Assembly: GCA_016936255.1 (NCBI GenBank)
Contig: JAFGYE010000073.1
Coordinates: forward strand, 1 to 64,000
DNA from: Marinifilaceae bacterium
GTDB lineage: Bacteria > Bacteroidota > Bacteroidia > Bacteroidales > Marinifilaceae
Length of the DNA stretch: 64,000 nt
Reading direction: 5' to 3'
Below the pieces are notes generated by a model, which searched no databases, was not told the origin of the DNA, and worked only from the letters and a program-made list of their open reading frames with translations. Made by a program: the position numbers and the translations under genes. Shown here piece by piece: positions 17,215 through 25,937 of the stretch; position 1 is the stretch's first letter; the number at the start of each line of letters is the position of its first letter.

Positions 17215-19599
17215 ATGCTTTGGTATCATTTAAAATTGTCGGTTTTACGTCTGCTTAAAAACAGAGCTTTTTCAGTAACCAATATACTGGGTCTCAGTAT
17301 TGGAATTGCATCCTTTTTTGTCTTATTCATTCATGTGCAAAATGAACGAAGCTACGACAGGCATATTAAAGATCATCAGGATATCTACAGGGTAGCATCA
17401 ACCCCTTCGCATATAGATGATACATGGGCCAGAAGTTTAGGATTTATTAAAGAAGCCTCCGCCAATTTTCCGGAAGTAGAAGACGCAACACAATTTTCAC
17501 ACTGCCAGTCAGGAACCATTAAAATACATGAACAAAGCATATCGCAAAAGGATATTTTATCGGTCGACACCAATTTCATGAACCTATTTGGTGTTGAAAG
17601 TCTTGTCGGAAACCTAGCGGACATTACAAAACCCAATGTTGCCTTCATTTCGGAACGATTTGCTGAAAAACATTTTAAAGACAGAAACCCAATTGGTGAA
17701 TACATCGATGTTGAAGCATTGCAATATAGTAGAGATCTTGGGAAATATGAAATTGTTGGCATCATTAAAAACACACCCATCAAAACTCATTTTAATTGCG
17801 AAATCCTGCTGTCCCAAAAAGGTTCACTCAATGTCGCTTATGCCTCTTTGTCTGAAAGAAAAACTCAATGGGTTTACAACTATCTAAAATTGAAAAAAGG
17901 AGTTGCTCCTTCGCTTGTTGAAGAGAAACTCCTCAATGCATTCAATAATTCAAGCTTAAGACAAACCCGTGGACCCAAAGACTACGAATTCAGTCTCACA
18001 AAACTTTCCGATATTCACTTAAAATCCAATTTCAGATTTGAATTAAAAGAAAGCAATACAAAAATAAATATCAATTTATTCACTGCAGTTGCCGTTATTA
18101 TTTTGATGGTTTCATTAATCAACTTTGTTAGTTTAATCACAGTTAACCTTTTTAAAAGATCAAAAGAATTTGGATTGAAAACATCCGTTGGTGCTCACAA
18201 AAAACATTTGCTCACACAAGTTCTTATTGAAGTAATTCTGCTTTGTTCATTGTCAATCATTATCGCTCTAATTTTAATTGAGGCGCTAACACCTTACATT
18301 AATAACTTCTATGAAATTCAATTCGATATTTTCTATTCCGAACCAATCATTTATCTGACAATATTAACTGTTCTGATATTCAGTGGTATTCTAAGCATCC
18401 TTTTTGTGCGCTTTTTTATTTTAAAAAACAATTCAACCAGCGATATCATTAAAGGTCATACATCTTTAACCGGAAGACGTATTTTACAACCATTAATGAT
18501 CTTTCAAATCCTGATTGTAATTGTGCTCATTTCATCTGCTATTTTGGTCAACAAACAAATTTCGTACCTACTGAATAAACCTCTTGGCTTTACAAAAGAC
18601 AATGTTGTTGTCCTCAACATTAAAGATTTTTCAAAAGACCCCAATGTGTTTGCCAATGAATTGAGAAAAAAATCATCCATCGAATCAATTGGCTTTACAA
18701 TGCAGCATTTTGGATATCCCACACAAACCTTATCGCTTGATGGTTTTGGGATTGAAGGAACCGCTGAAATGTCGATGGCTAATTATGATTTTCTGAAAAC
18801 CATGAACATCCAACTTGTTCACAATTACATCAACACTTCATTAGATACCATTGAAGGAATGGTTATCAACAAACATTTGTTTAAAAGATTGATGGAAAAA
18901 CACAAAACTCTTGAGGAACTGAATTTATTTCGATCCGGAATCCCATTGGAAGCAGATCAGAGAAGAGTTGATATCATTGGCGTTGCAGCAGATTTTAATT
19001 ACAGTTCTGCACACAATCAAATTGGCGACTATGTTTTCCTCATCGATGAATCCCGAAACAGAGGCAGATTTATGCATATAAGAATTTCTCCCGGGAATAC
19101 AAGAAACGCCATGACCCACATTCAGGAAGAGTGGCAAAAACACTATCCCAATCAAAAAATGGATTACTTCTTTATGGATGATAAAATTGCACAGCAGTAC
19201 AAATCGGAGAACATCCTGAAACGAATTTTAATGAGTTTCTCTGTTCTTGGAATTATTATTGGGATACTAGGAATTAGTGCACTCTCCTATTTCACCTCCG
19301 AACAACGCACCAAAGAAATTGGTATCCGAAAAGTAAATGGTGCGAAAACCCGTGAGATTATAACAATGCTAAACAAAGGATTTGCAAAATGGGTAGCTGT
19401 CGCCTTTGTGTTGGCCTGCCCCATTGCCTGGTATGCCATGCACAAATGGCTCGAAAACTTTGCTTACAAAACAGAATTGAGCTGGTGGATTTTTGCCCTG
19501 GCAGGAATCATTGCCATGGGAATTTCGTTGCTTACCGTTTCAATTCAGTCGTGGCGGGCAGCTACCAGAAATCCGGTGGAGAGTTTACGTTACGAATAG
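17215..19599 (+). CDS. MacB/FtsX-like ABC permease, fourth of four
   Basis: The 794 residues are the same family and layout: first helix at about 20-40, first core near 285-410 (KEFGLKTSVGAHKKHLL), second core at the C-terminus with RTKEIGIRKVNGAKTREI. It is the last gene of the operon. A hairpin at 19628-19647 followed by TTTTT probably ends transcription. Its final segment matches the other three permeases so well that recent recombination or strong shared constraint is needed to explain it. The periplasmic parts, which should contact substrate or adaptor, are individual. Confidence 0.93.
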   Translation: MLWYHLKLSVLRLLKNRAFSVTNILGLSIGIASFFVLFIHVQNERSYDRHIKDHQDIYRVASTPSHIDDTWARSLGFIKEASANFPEVEDATQFSHCQSGTIKIHEQSISQKDILSVDTNFMNLFGVESLVGNLADITKPNVAFISERFAEKHFKDRNPIGEYIDVEALQYSRDLGKYEIVGIIKNTPIKTHFNCEILLSQKGSLNVAYASLSERKTQWVYNYLKLKKGVAPSLVEEKLLNAFNNSSLRQTRGPKDYEFSLTKLSDIHLKSNFRFELKESNTKININLFTAVAVIILMVSLINFVSLITVNLFKRSKEFGLKTSVGAHKKHLLTQVLIEVILLCSLSIIIALILIEALTPYINNFYEIQFDIFYSEPIIYLTILTVLIFSGILSILFVRFFILKNNSTSDIIKGHTSLTGRRILQPLMIFQILIVIVLISSAILVNKQISYLLNKPLGFTKDNVVVLNIKDFSKDPNVFANELRKKSSIESIGFTMQHFGYPTQTLSLDGFGIEGTAEMSMANYDFLKTMNIQLVHNYINTSLDTIEGMVINKHLFKRLMEKHKTLEELNLFRSGIPLEADQRRVDIIGVAADFNYSSAHNQIGDYVFLIDESRNRGRFMHIRISPGNTRNAMTHIQEEWQKHYPNQKMDYFFMDDKIAQQYKSENILKRILMSFSVLGIIIGILGISALSYFTSEQRTKEIGIRKVNGAKTREIITMLNKGFAKWVAVAFVLACPIAWYAMHKWLENFAYKTELSWWIFALAGIIAMGISLLTVSIQSWRAATRNPVESLRYE

Positions 19600-19622
19600 A
19601 TCTAATAATCTGTTCACGAAAA

Positions 19623-19656
19623 CCGTAGGGACATGCCATGGCGTGTCCTTTTTCGG
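19623..19656 (+). repeat. GTAGGG palindromic repeat, also a likely terminator
   Basis: CCGTAGGG is followed by the near-perfect palindrome GGACATGCCATGGCGTGTCC and then TTTTTC. The hairpin plus T-run right after the last permease stop is a good intrinsic terminator. The sequence is also a member of the dispersed repeat family with a CATG/CCATGG centre seen elsewhere in the window. Confidence 0.7.
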
Positions 19657-19681
19657 AAAAACCAATTACCAAAAAACACCC

Positions 19682-19735
19682 CAACCCCCTAAAGGGGCTT
19701 TAAAAAATCCTCTGCCTAAAGCCAGAGGCAAAGCA
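19682..19735. repeat. CCCCTAAAGGGG / CCTCTG...CAGAGG intergenic element
   Basis: A short CCCCT/AGGGG palindrome is followed by AAAAATCCTCTGCCTAAAGC and CAGAGG. The second half recurs at 21893-21920 with a single base change in the loop. It is non-coding. It is probably a degenerate mobile or REP-like element typical of intergenic spacers in this genome. Confidence 0.6.
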
Positions 19736-19787
19736 TTAATTTTCAGATGATGCGAATTCATCAGCTGTCCCCTATATTTGGTAATCA

Positions 19788-20309
19788 CTATCTATTTGTC
19801 AGTTTATACCAGGTAATATCATCTCCCTGAAACTTAAATCTCTCTTCCAACTGAAAGCCTAACTTGTTCAGCACCCGCTGCGATTTTAGATTACTAAGCA
19901 AGGTCATGCTGTAAATTTCGGGAATTTTAAGCTCGGTAAAAGCATAATGAATAGCAGCCTTTGTTGCTTCAGTAATGTATCCTTTGCCCCAATACTTACG
20001 CAGCAATCTAAATTTCAGATTGTAAAAATCACTGTGCCCGTTCTGGTTTTCCTTTTCAAATTTAAAACCAGTCCAGCCAATAAAATTCCCCGATTCCTTT
20101 TCAACAATTGCCCAACGTCCAATACCAATCCGCTCATACTGATCCCGAATCGATTCAATCATTTTTTTACTCTCGTTGATATTCCGAATGGGTTTTCTTC
20201 CTAAAAATTTATATACCTCAGCATCCGAGTCCATCTCGAACATACTTTCGGCATCAGTTGGCAGTATTTCCCGTAGATACAATCTTTCTGTTTCAAACAA
20301 TATTTTCAT
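19788..20309 (-). CDS. GNAT-family N-acetyltransferase, RimJ/RimL-like
   Basis: The ORF extends upstream, but the family fold starts at MKILFETERLYLREILPTDA, so I place the start there, giving 173 residues. The canonical opening TERLYLRE, the acetyl-CoA loop RKYWGKGYITEATKAAI (about 106-122) and the closing LKSQRVLNKLGFQLEERF all identify the RimJ/RimL branch. The target (ribosomal protein N-terminus, amino acid or antibiotic) is not evident. It stands alone between two repeat-bearing gaps. It is only distantly similar to the acetyltransferase at 3.2-3.8 kb. Confidence 0.9.
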   Translation of the reverse strand: MKILFETERLYLREILPTDAESMFEMDSDAEVYKFLGRKPIRNINESKKMIESIRDQYERIGIGRWAIVEKESGNFIGWTGFKFEKENQNGHSDFYNLKFRLLRKYWGKGYITEATKAAIHYAFTELKIPEIYSMTLLSNLKSQRVLNKLGFQLEERFKFQGDDITWYKLTNR

Positions 20310-20630
20310 TCCCAGCTCTCCTTTTTTCGTTAAAAAATCAATCTTTTTAATCTCGCACATATCTGCCAATTGTGCAAGTTTTTAGACAAATAGATTCTTA
20401 TTTAGACTAAAAAATAAGATTTAAGTAAGTTTCAATTAATACTTCACACTCAACTTAAACACTAAGAACTCAAAGAATTATTTTCGGTGTTTGTAAATAA
20501 AACCTGACGATACTTGGAACCACAAATTCGTGCTCCTAGTGCTTTAAAACAAAAAAGCGACAGTTCTTTCGAACCGTCGCTTTATATCGTTTTGTAATTT
20601 GTAATTACTAATTCGTAATTATTAATTGTT
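20310..20630. other. Gap between pyrophosphatase and acetyltransferase
   Basis: The only recognisable element is the terminator of the pyrophosphatase gene near the right end. The remainder is AT-rich. It contains an in-frame upstream extension of the acetyltransferase ORF that I regard as non-coding. Confidence 0.6.
20548..20583 (-). terminator. Rho-independent terminator of the pyrophosphatase gene
   Basis: On the minus strand AAAGCGAC pairs with GTCGCTTT, and inside it GTTC pairs with GAAC around a 4-base loop. TTTTTTGTTTT follows. It lies about 50 bases after the stop codon. Confidence 0.88.
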
Positions 20631-21302
20631 TTAAACGTGTCGCAGTATGTCTTCCAAATTCTCAAATTTGGTTTTATAATCATTCATCGACCGGACAATT
20701 ACCTCGTGAGCTTCTTCAACACCATAAACATGTGTAATCTCAGCTTCGCTTTCCAAACCCGGCATATCCTTGTAGGTCAAAAAATAATGTTTCAAACGAC
20801 CCACAACCACATCCGAACAATCCGAAATATCAGTATAAGCACCATAAGTAGCATCATTCATCAAAACAGCAATAATCTTATCATCAGCCTCGTTTCCGTC
20901 AATCATTCGAAAACCACCAATCGGACGAACCTCTGCAATAATATCACCGTGCGATATCACTTTTTCAGTCAGTACACAAATATCCAAAGGATCCGAATCA
21001 CCCTGAACATTTTCCTTGCCCGATTTTTCACTGCAATATTCACCAACAGATTCTCCACAATAAGTCTGAGGTAAAAATCCGTACAAAGCAGGAACAACAT
21101 TCGAATATTTCTGAGGACGATCAATCTTCAAATAACCACTCGTTTTGTCTACTTCATATTTAACGGTGTCGGTAGGAACCATCTCAATAAAAGCCATCAC
21201 CGAATCCGGCGCATTGTCTCCAACATCCAGCCCATGCCAAGGATGAGACTTGTAACGCAATCCCATTAATCTTGCGATAGGATCATTCAATTTGTTTCCC
21301 AT
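20631..21302 (-). CDS. ppa: Inorganic pyrophosphatase, family I
   Basis: This 223-residue soluble enzyme hydrolyses PPi to two phosphates, pulling biosynthetic reactions forward. The metal-binding signature GDSDPLDICVL (about residues 100-110) and the surrounding YGFLPQTYC, RPIGGFRMIDG.EADDKIIAV segments are diagnostic. It is longer than the ~175-residue E. coli enzyme and has extra N-terminal sequence (about 40 residues, IARLMGLRYKSHPWHGLDVG). I recall this from Bacteroidota members. It is monocistronic, with its own promoter-like box and a strong terminator. Confidence 0.95.
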   Translation of the reverse strand: MGNKLNDPIARLMGLRYKSHPWHGLDVGDNAPDSVMAFIEMVPTDTVKYEVDKTSGYLKIDRPQKYSNVVPALYGFLPQTYCGESVGEYCSEKSGKENVQGDSDPLDICVLTEKVISHGDIIAEVRPIGGFRMIDGNEADDKIIAVLMNDATYGAYTDISDCSDVVVGRLKHYFLTYKDMPGLESEAEITHVYGVEEAHEVIVRSMNDYKTKFENLEDILRHV

Positions 21303-21362
21303 AGTAAGTATTTCTTTTTAAGCTTCGTTTTTTAGCACAACGACTCTATTATCTAGGTAAAA

Positions 21363-21370
21363 CAAATGTA
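21363..21370 (-). promoter_or_regulatory. -7 box of the pyrophosphatase promoter
   Basis: Minus-strand TACATTTG fits the Bacteroidota TAnnTTTG -7 consensus. A TTG lies about 23 bases upstream. The leader would be about 55 bases. Confidence 0.5.
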
Positions 21371-21641
21371 AGAAAACAATATAAAAAACGAGCCAATCGT
21401 ATTTTTCTTTTGCGTTAAATCTAAAAATTGAGTGATTTCCGCCATATAAATGTGGGGCTTACCTCCTTTTAGTCGGCCAGGCTTTTCGTTCCAAGTCCTC
21501 ACCATTCCACCCACCGGCCTAATCTGCCTGCGGGCTTTCCTCTGCAATCCCTAAGCCATCCTGCCCCAAATTTCCTTTTACATTGTTTTTATTGCATCCA
21601 CAATTCAGGTCATAGCATTCAAATAACATTAAAAACAAAAC

Positions 21642-21665
21642 GGTCACGCCATGGCATGACCCTAC
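21642..21665. repeat. GTAGGG palindromic repeat copy
   Basis: The near-palindrome GGTCACGCCATGGCATGACC is followed by CTAC, and reads GTAGGGTCATGCC on the other strand. The same 24 bases plus the following AAATA recur at 23317. Confidence 0.75.
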
Positions 21666-21719
21666 AAATACCAATCAAAACACATTGTTCCAATGCAATT
21701 ACAAATCTATTCGATAACG

Positions 21720-21747
21720 CCGTAGGGATACGACATGTCGTATCCGA
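21720..21747. repeat. GTAGGG palindromic repeat copy
   Basis: CCGTAG then GGATACGACATGTCGTATCC, a perfect 20-base palindrome, then GA. The centre (ACATGT) differs from the CCATGG copies, but the outer GTAGGG arm is the same. Confidence 0.75.
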
Positions 21748-21790
21748 AACACATTCAACCCAATCCCAAATCATAAACCACGAAAAAAAA

Positions 21791-21814
21791 GGTCACGCCA
21801 TGGCATGCCCCTAC
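21791..21814. repeat. GTAGGG palindromic repeat copy
   Basis: GGTCACGCCATGGCATGCCC followed by CTAC. It has one mismatch from the copies at 21642 and 23317. Confidence 0.75.
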
Positions 21815-21892
21815 GCAATTCAATCAATGCAAAATATCCCGAAGGGATTATATGTTTACCCCGAATTTCACCCCAAACAAATTTAAAAAAAA

Positions 21893-21920
21893 ATCCTCTG
21901 CCTGAAGCCAGAGGCAAAGG
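21893..21920. repeat. CCTCTG...CAGAGG element, second copy
   Basis: The element comprises AATCCTCTGCCTGAAGCC and then AGAGGCAAAG. It matches the element at 19707-19732 except for one loop base. It lies immediately downstream of the orphan membrane protein gene (minus strand) and could fold as a weak terminator for it. Confidence 0.6.
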
Positions 21921-21946
21921 AATACGGAAATAACCAATATTAAAAT

Positions 21947-22822
21947 CTATACCGATCTCAGGGCTTCATCCTCACTTAAGATTAACTTACGTAAATACTC
22001 CCCACTTTTTGTGAATCTATAATTTACATCTTCATCACCATCTCTATCATTAAGTTCTATTAAATCCAACAATAATAATCTATCATAAATATCATCATCC
22101 TGAATATATCTTACCTTAATTATATCAAGACTTGCATCATTAAATAACTGAACTAAATCTTTATCTTGTATCAGTGTCTTAATTTTATCGGTATCAACAC
22201 CAGAAGTTCTGGCCTCTTCATTCCTAATCACATCATCCCCTATCGCTTGCATTGATTTCAACGATGCGTCCTTAGACTTTTCCTGTTTGCCATCTGGAGA
22301 TTTTAAAAGCTCAGCTAATGAAGTATCTTCACCACCTTCGCCTTTTAATAATGCTTGATGCCTTTTTTCAAGATCATCATATTTATTTTGAAGATTTAAT
22401 TTAGCTTCTTGCTCATCCTCATAACGTTTTTCAAATTTCTTAGTTTCAGAAACCTGATTATTAAACACATCAATAGTCACAATTGACTTAGAGTCGGTTA
22501 TTTCATGGACACGAGGGGTAATACGCTTTTCAAACCCAAGCACTATAAACCTTGATATATTTAATAAAATATAAGTGGCGAATAAAACACCTAAAGCCAT
22601 TAGAATGCACCATCCAAGATTAGGTAAGAACTTATCACTTTCAAGGTAAGTCTCCATAAAAGCAATTCTACTCATCATTGACCTGTTGGGTTCAAAATTG
22701 AATAAAGTATAAACAAACTTGTAATTGTGAATCACCCAGACACCAATTAATGTGCCGAAGAATGGGTTGGTAATTTTGTTCTTGAGACCTTCGGTAAACG
22801 AGGTGAAAGATTTTATTATCAT
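21947..22822 (-). CDS. Uncharacterised membrane protein with coiled coil and winged-helix-like C-terminus
   Basis: I do not recognise a named family. The 291 residues show two membrane helices (about 21-41 and 70-92). A highly charged coiled-coil segment follows (about 124-162, KKFEKRYEDEQEAKLNLQNK), then a flexible acidic linker. The C-terminal domain (about 215-282) has DRLLLLDLIELNDRDG followed by YRFTKSGEYLRKLIL, which has the look of a winged helix (short helix, then a beta-wing ending LT.xGxxLxxL). The opening KITNPFFGTLIGVWVIHNYK is reminiscent of uncharacterised membrane proteins I have seen in scattered genomes. It stands alone in a repeat-rich pocket. A membrane-tethered sensor or regulator is only a guess. 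Confidence 0.7.
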   Translation of the reverse strand: MIIKSFTSFTEGLKNKITNPFFGTLIGVWVIHNYKFVYTLFNFEPNRSMMSRIAFMETYLESDKFLPNLGWCILMALGVLFATYILLNISRFIVLGFEKRITPRVHEITDSKSIVTIDVFNNQVSETKKFEKRYEDEQEAKLNLQNKYDDLEKRHQALLKGEGGEDTSLAELLKSPDGKQEKSKDASLKSMQAIGDDVIRNEEARTSGVDTDKIKTLIQDKDLVQLFNDASLDIIKVRYIQDDDIYDRLLLLDLIELNDRDGDEDVNYRFTKSGEYLRKLILSEDEALRSV

Positions 22823-22850
22823 GAACTTTTTTTATTAGATTTTGCAATAC

Positions 22851-22858
22851 CAAATATA
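22851..22858 (-). promoter_or_regulatory. -7 box ahead of the orphan membrane protein gene
   Basis: Minus-strand TATATTTG is an exact TAnnTTTG match, 29 bases before the ATG. No strong -33 TTTG is visible. Confidence 0.45.
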
Positions 22859-22961
22859 ACAATATATCCACTAAATAAATAAAAATTCGTGAAGCTAATG
22901 GTAACACAAAACTAAAGCCACGCAACCGTGGCTTTTAATTGAGAGTATACTTATCAACACA

Positions 22962-23168
22962 TTAACTCGTGTGACAAGCATTAGAGCAATAATAACAACC
23001 ATTAACTTGGTTGTAAGTTTTTTTTGCTTCACTTACAGCCGAGCTGCAATACAAAAAATCACCTAGATAAATTCTATTCTCAGAATGAGGCATATAACTG
23101 CAACCATCTTTATGCACTTCATGATCTCCATTTGCTTGTGCATTTTTATTCACATAGTATTTAGCCAT
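22962..23168 (-). CDS. Small Cys/His-rich protein, probable metal-binding
   Basis: This 68-residue protein has five cysteines (23, 41, 58, 61, 65) and four histidines (16, 19, 28, 66). The end GCYYCSNACH gives a CxxCxxxCH cluster, and HEVHKDGC gives an N-terminal HxxHxxxC cluster, so zinc or another metal is likely. The opening MAKYYVNKNAQANGDHEVHK is, from memory, shared by a widely scattered family of small uncharacterised proteins, suggesting horizontal movement. It has no signal peptide or membrane segment. It is 139 bases upstream of the orphan membrane protein gene on the same strand; a joint function is not shown. Confidence 0.72.
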   Translation of the reverse strand: MAKYYVNKNAQANGDHEVHKDGCSYMPHSENRIYLGDFLYCSSAVSEAKKTYNQVNGCYYCSNACHTS

Positions 23169-23316
23169 GTTTTAAAATATTTGATAGTTTTTCCATTCAA
23201 GTTTACAGGTCTGAATAGCTCACCTTAATTTAATAAGTAGTACCAAAAAGTCCCCTTCAGGGAAATGGAGCATAGCGTAATTCGACAAAGTCCATTTAGG
23301 GGTTGATACATGAAAA

Positions 23317-23340
23317 GGTCACGCCATGGCATGACCCTAC
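23317..23340. repeat. GTAGGG palindromic repeat copy
   Basis: GGTCACGCCATGGCATGACC followed by CTAC and AAATA, identical to the copy at 21642. It lies just downstream of the ComM gene (minus strand), but the following bases are A/T mixed rather than a clean T-run. Confidence 0.75.
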
Positions 23341-23380
23341 AAATATTATTAATTCATAATTTCTAATTCATAATTCTCAC

Positions 23381-24919
23381 CTATCCTCCCCAACCATCAC
23401 GATCTAAACTGCGGTACTGAATGGCTTCCGCCAAATGATCGGTTTCGATGGTTTCAGAGCCTTCCAGATCGGCAATGGTGCGCGAAACTTTTAAAATTCG
23501 GTCGTAGGCGCGGGCCGAGAGTCCCACCTTTTCCATGGCGGTTTTTAGCAACTGGTTGCCGGCCTCGTTGGGCTGACAGTGTTTACGCAGCAATTTCGAA
23601 CTCATCTGGGCATTGCAATGAACGCCATCGTGCTCCGCAAATCGCTTTTCCTGAACCTGTCTGGCTTTTTCAACTCGTTTGCGAACTATTTCACTCTTTT
23701 CCGACAAGCGCTGATCCGATATTTTATCGAAAGAAACCGGAACTACCTCAATGTGAATGTCAATGCGATCCAAAAGCGGGCCACTAATTTTACTCAGGTA
23801 TTTTTGCACCATTCCCGGCCCGCACAGGCAATCTTTATCGGGATGGTTGTAGTAGCCGCACGGACAAGGATTCATGGAAGCAATCAGCATGGTGCTGGCA
23901 GGATATTCAATGGTACATTTAGCTCGTGATATGGTAATGGTTCTATCCTCCAAAGGTTGCCTCATCACCTCCAGAACGGTTCGTCTGAATTCGGGCAGCT
24001 CATCTAAAAACAACACTCCATTGTGAGCTAAACTTATTTCTCCTGGTTGCGGAAATGTGCCGCCGCCCACTAAAGCTACATCAGAGATTGTGTGATGCGG
24101 CGATCGAAACGGCCTTTGTGTCATCAGGGCACTGTTCTTTTCCAAAGTACCGGCCACCGAGTGTATTTTTGTTGTTTCCAACGCTTCCTGCAGTGTTAAG
24201 GGAGGCAAAATTCCTGAAATTCGTTTGGCCAACATGGTTTTTCCTGCTCCGGGAGGCCCAATCATGATAATATTATGACCGCCGGCAGCGGCAATCTCCA
24301 AAGCACGCTTCACATTCTCCTGTCCTTTTACATCGGCAAAATCGTGAGGGAAATTGTTTAAGTGTGCGTAAAACTCGGCCCGGGTGTCTACTTCAGTGGG
24401 TGGAATTTCCAAATCACCTTTCAAAAATTCAATCACTTCCTTAATCGTATCGGCGCCAATTATTTTCAGTTTGTTTACTACAGCGGCCTCGCGTGCATTT
24501 GCTTTTGGCAAAATTAAACCTTCAAAACCTTCTTCCCGTGCCTGAATGGCCATAGGTAATACTCCTTTAATGGGAACCAAACTGCCATCGAGCGATAATT
24601 CGCCCATAATAATATATTTGCCAAGTACTTCGCAGTTAATTTGCTCGGTTGCTGTAAGTATTCCTATCGCCAGCGGCAAATCGTAAGCCGATCCTTCTTT
24701 TCGGATATCGGCAGGAGCCATATTAATAATGATCTTTTTACCGGGAATTTTGTAGCCAACTTCGCGCAAGGCAGAATCTATTCGCTGCTGACTTTCCTTC
24801 ACCGCATTATCGGGCAATCCAACCAAGGAAAAACGAACTCCGGGAAAAACATTTACTTCTATTGTTATTGTTGTGGCATGAATGCCATAAACGGCACTTC
24901 CGTAGGTTTTAACAAGCAT
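23381..24919 (-). CDS. comM: YifB/ComM family Mg-chelatase-like AAA+ ATPase
   Basis: I start at [13 protein letters not shown], the usual beginning of this family; seven codons upstream another Met exists. The 512 residues comprise an N-terminal Lon-protease-like fold (about 1-170), an AAA+ core with Walker [26 protein letters not shown] and a sensor region, a CPCG/CLCG cysteine cluster, and the C-terminal Mg_chelatase_C domain. In naturally transformable bacteria ComM is a hexameric branch-migration helicase that extends incoming DNA. In non-competent species the role is unclear. It is a single gene between the accessory pocket and gmhA. Confidence 0.93.
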   Translation of the reverse strand: MLVKTYGSAVYGIHATTITIEVNVFPGVRFSLVGLPDNAVKESQQRIDSALREVGYKIPGKKIIINMAPADIRKEGSAYDLPLAIGILTATEQINCEVLGKYIIMGELSLDGSLVPIKGVLPMAIQAREEGFEGLILPKANAREAAVVNKLKIIGADTIKEVIEFLKGDLEIPPTEVDTRAEFYAHLNNFPHDFADVKGQENVKRALEIAAAGGHNIIMIGPPGAGKTMLAKRISGILPPLTLQEALETTKIHSVAGTLEKNSALMTQRPFRSPHHTISDVALVGGGTFPQPGEISLAHNGVLFLDELPEFRRTVLEVMRQPLEDRTITISRAKCTIEYPASTMLIASMNPCPCGYYNHPDKDCLCGPGMVQKYLSKISGPLLDRIDIHIEVVPVSFDKISDQRLSEKSEIVRKRVEKARQVQEKRFAEHDGVHCNAQMSSKLLRKHCQPNEAGNQLLKTAMEKVGLSARAYDRILKVSRTIADLEGSETIETDHLAEAIQYRSLDRDGWGG

Positions 24920-25034
24920 ATCTATGAGTTTTACTAACAAACAAAATCACCCCATGAATGTAACAATAATACGCCAACTATCAAAAAACATAATTCAAAT
25001 TATAAAACACTATGTCATGCCTGCTGTTTAGACA

Positions 25035-25065
25035 CAAAAAAGAGGATGCCGATTCGGCATCCTCT
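25035..25065 (-). terminator. Rho-independent terminator of gmhA
   Basis: On the minus strand AGAGGATGCCG pairs perfectly with CGGCATCCTCT around a 3-base loop and is followed by TTTTTTG. It lies about 80 bases past the gmhA stop. Confidence 0.9.
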
Positions 25066-25146
25066 TCCATACTTCTTCTTCAGTTATTAAACCTGAGGTA
25101 AATCCACTCCCTTTTCTCAGATATAAAACGTTACAACTGCACCGAA

Positions 25147-25722
25147 CTATTTCATTTTTGCTTCGATGTATTGAATCAGGCAATGAATTACTTTGATGTG
25201 TATTTCCTGTACCCGATCGGAATATTTTTTCCAAGGCACCCGAATTTCAACATCGCAAAGAGCAGCCATTTCACCACCCGTTTTCCCGGTTAAACCAACA
25301 ACAATCAGTCCTTTTTCTTTGGCAGCCATTACTGCATTAATAATATTCGCGGAATTTCCCGAGGTACTAATTCCCAAAAATACATCTCCTTTTTGGCCCA
25401 TTCCTTCCACATATCTCGAGAAAATATAATCGAAACCATAATCGTTTGCCACACAAGTTATATGACTTGGATCTGAAATGGCTACGGCTGGCATCGATGG
25501 TCTGTCTTCTCGAAAACGGCCTGTTAATTCTTCGGCAAAATGCATGGCATCGCACATCGAACCACCATTACCGCAAGAAATAATCTTCCCTCCGTTTTTT
25601 ATAGATTTTGCCATTGCCTCTCCTGCCGCTTCAATTGCCGCAAAATTAGCCTCATCAGCAATAAATTCATTCAAAACTTTTTGTGCATCCAAAAAGCTTT
25701 CTTTTATATCGTTCTGTATCAT
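25147..25722 (-). CDS. gmhA: Phosphoheptose isomerase (D-sedoheptulose 7-phosphate isomerase)
   Basis: This 191-residue SIS-fold enzyme converts sedoheptulose 7-phosphate to D-glycero-D-manno-heptose 7-phosphate, the first step to ADP-heptose for LPS core or glycoprotein glycans. [20 protein letters not shown] (about 51-70) holds the substrate loop and the catalytic Glu region, [11 protein letters not shown] the phosphate loop, and [13 protein letters not shown] the catalytic His. The sequence aligns by eye along its whole length with E. coli GmhA (192 residues). It has its own promoter-like box and terminator. Other heptose genes are not nearby. Confidence 0.95.
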   Translation of the reverse strand: MIQNDIKESFLDAQKVLNEFIADEANFAAIEAAGEAMAKSIKNGGKIISCGNGGSMCDAMHFAEELTGRFREDRPSMPAVAISDPSHITCVANDYGFDYIFSRYVEGMGQKGDVFLGISTSGNSANIINAVMAAKEKGLIVVGLTGKTGGEMAALCDVEIRVPWKKYSDRVQEIHIKVIHCLIQYIEAKMK

Positions 25723-25739
25723 CTTTTTTAAATTTTAAT

Positions 25740-25747
25740 CAAAAGTA
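25740..25747 (-). promoter_or_regulatory. -7 box of the gmhA promoter
   Basis: Minus-strand TACTTTTG fits TAnnTTTG and lies 18 bases before the ATG, leaving a very short leader. Confidence 0.4.
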
Positions 25748-25937
25748 TAAAAAAAAGAGCAATGAGATTTATGAGTTAAGGGATCGGATTCATTCACCAG
25801 CCGAATTTTATATTATTTTAAGATTTCCCTGAGCTTGCTGCTTTTGTGCCTTTTTACCATTCAATCTTTAGCAATTTTAAACCCCTTCCAGACTTTTTTA
25901 GTAAGTTTATGTTCTAAAACTCAAATCTCTTTCATAC

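Larger units (their letters stand above)
21303..21946. other. Repeat-rich 640-base gap (accessory pocket, right of orphan genes)
   Basis: No credible gene is present. It holds the pyrophosphatase promoter, a locally GC-richer stretch around 21450-21550 and three GTAGGG/CCATGG palindromes. A copy of the CCTCTG...CAGAGG element lies at 21893-21920. A 64-codon minus-strand ORF over the GC-rich part looks like chance. Confidence 0.6.

Noticed and set aside
20637-21074. 145-codon plus-strand ORF opposite the pyrophosphatase
   Set aside because: It lies wholly antisense to a gene with diagnostic motifs, and its translation is rich in Asn/Ile/Thr with no fold or family resemblance.
21353-21547. 64-codon minus-strand ORF in the gap next to ppa
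   Set aside because: It overlaps the ppa promoter and a locally GC-richer tract. The peptide is basic with no recognisable fold, and no start signal is seen.
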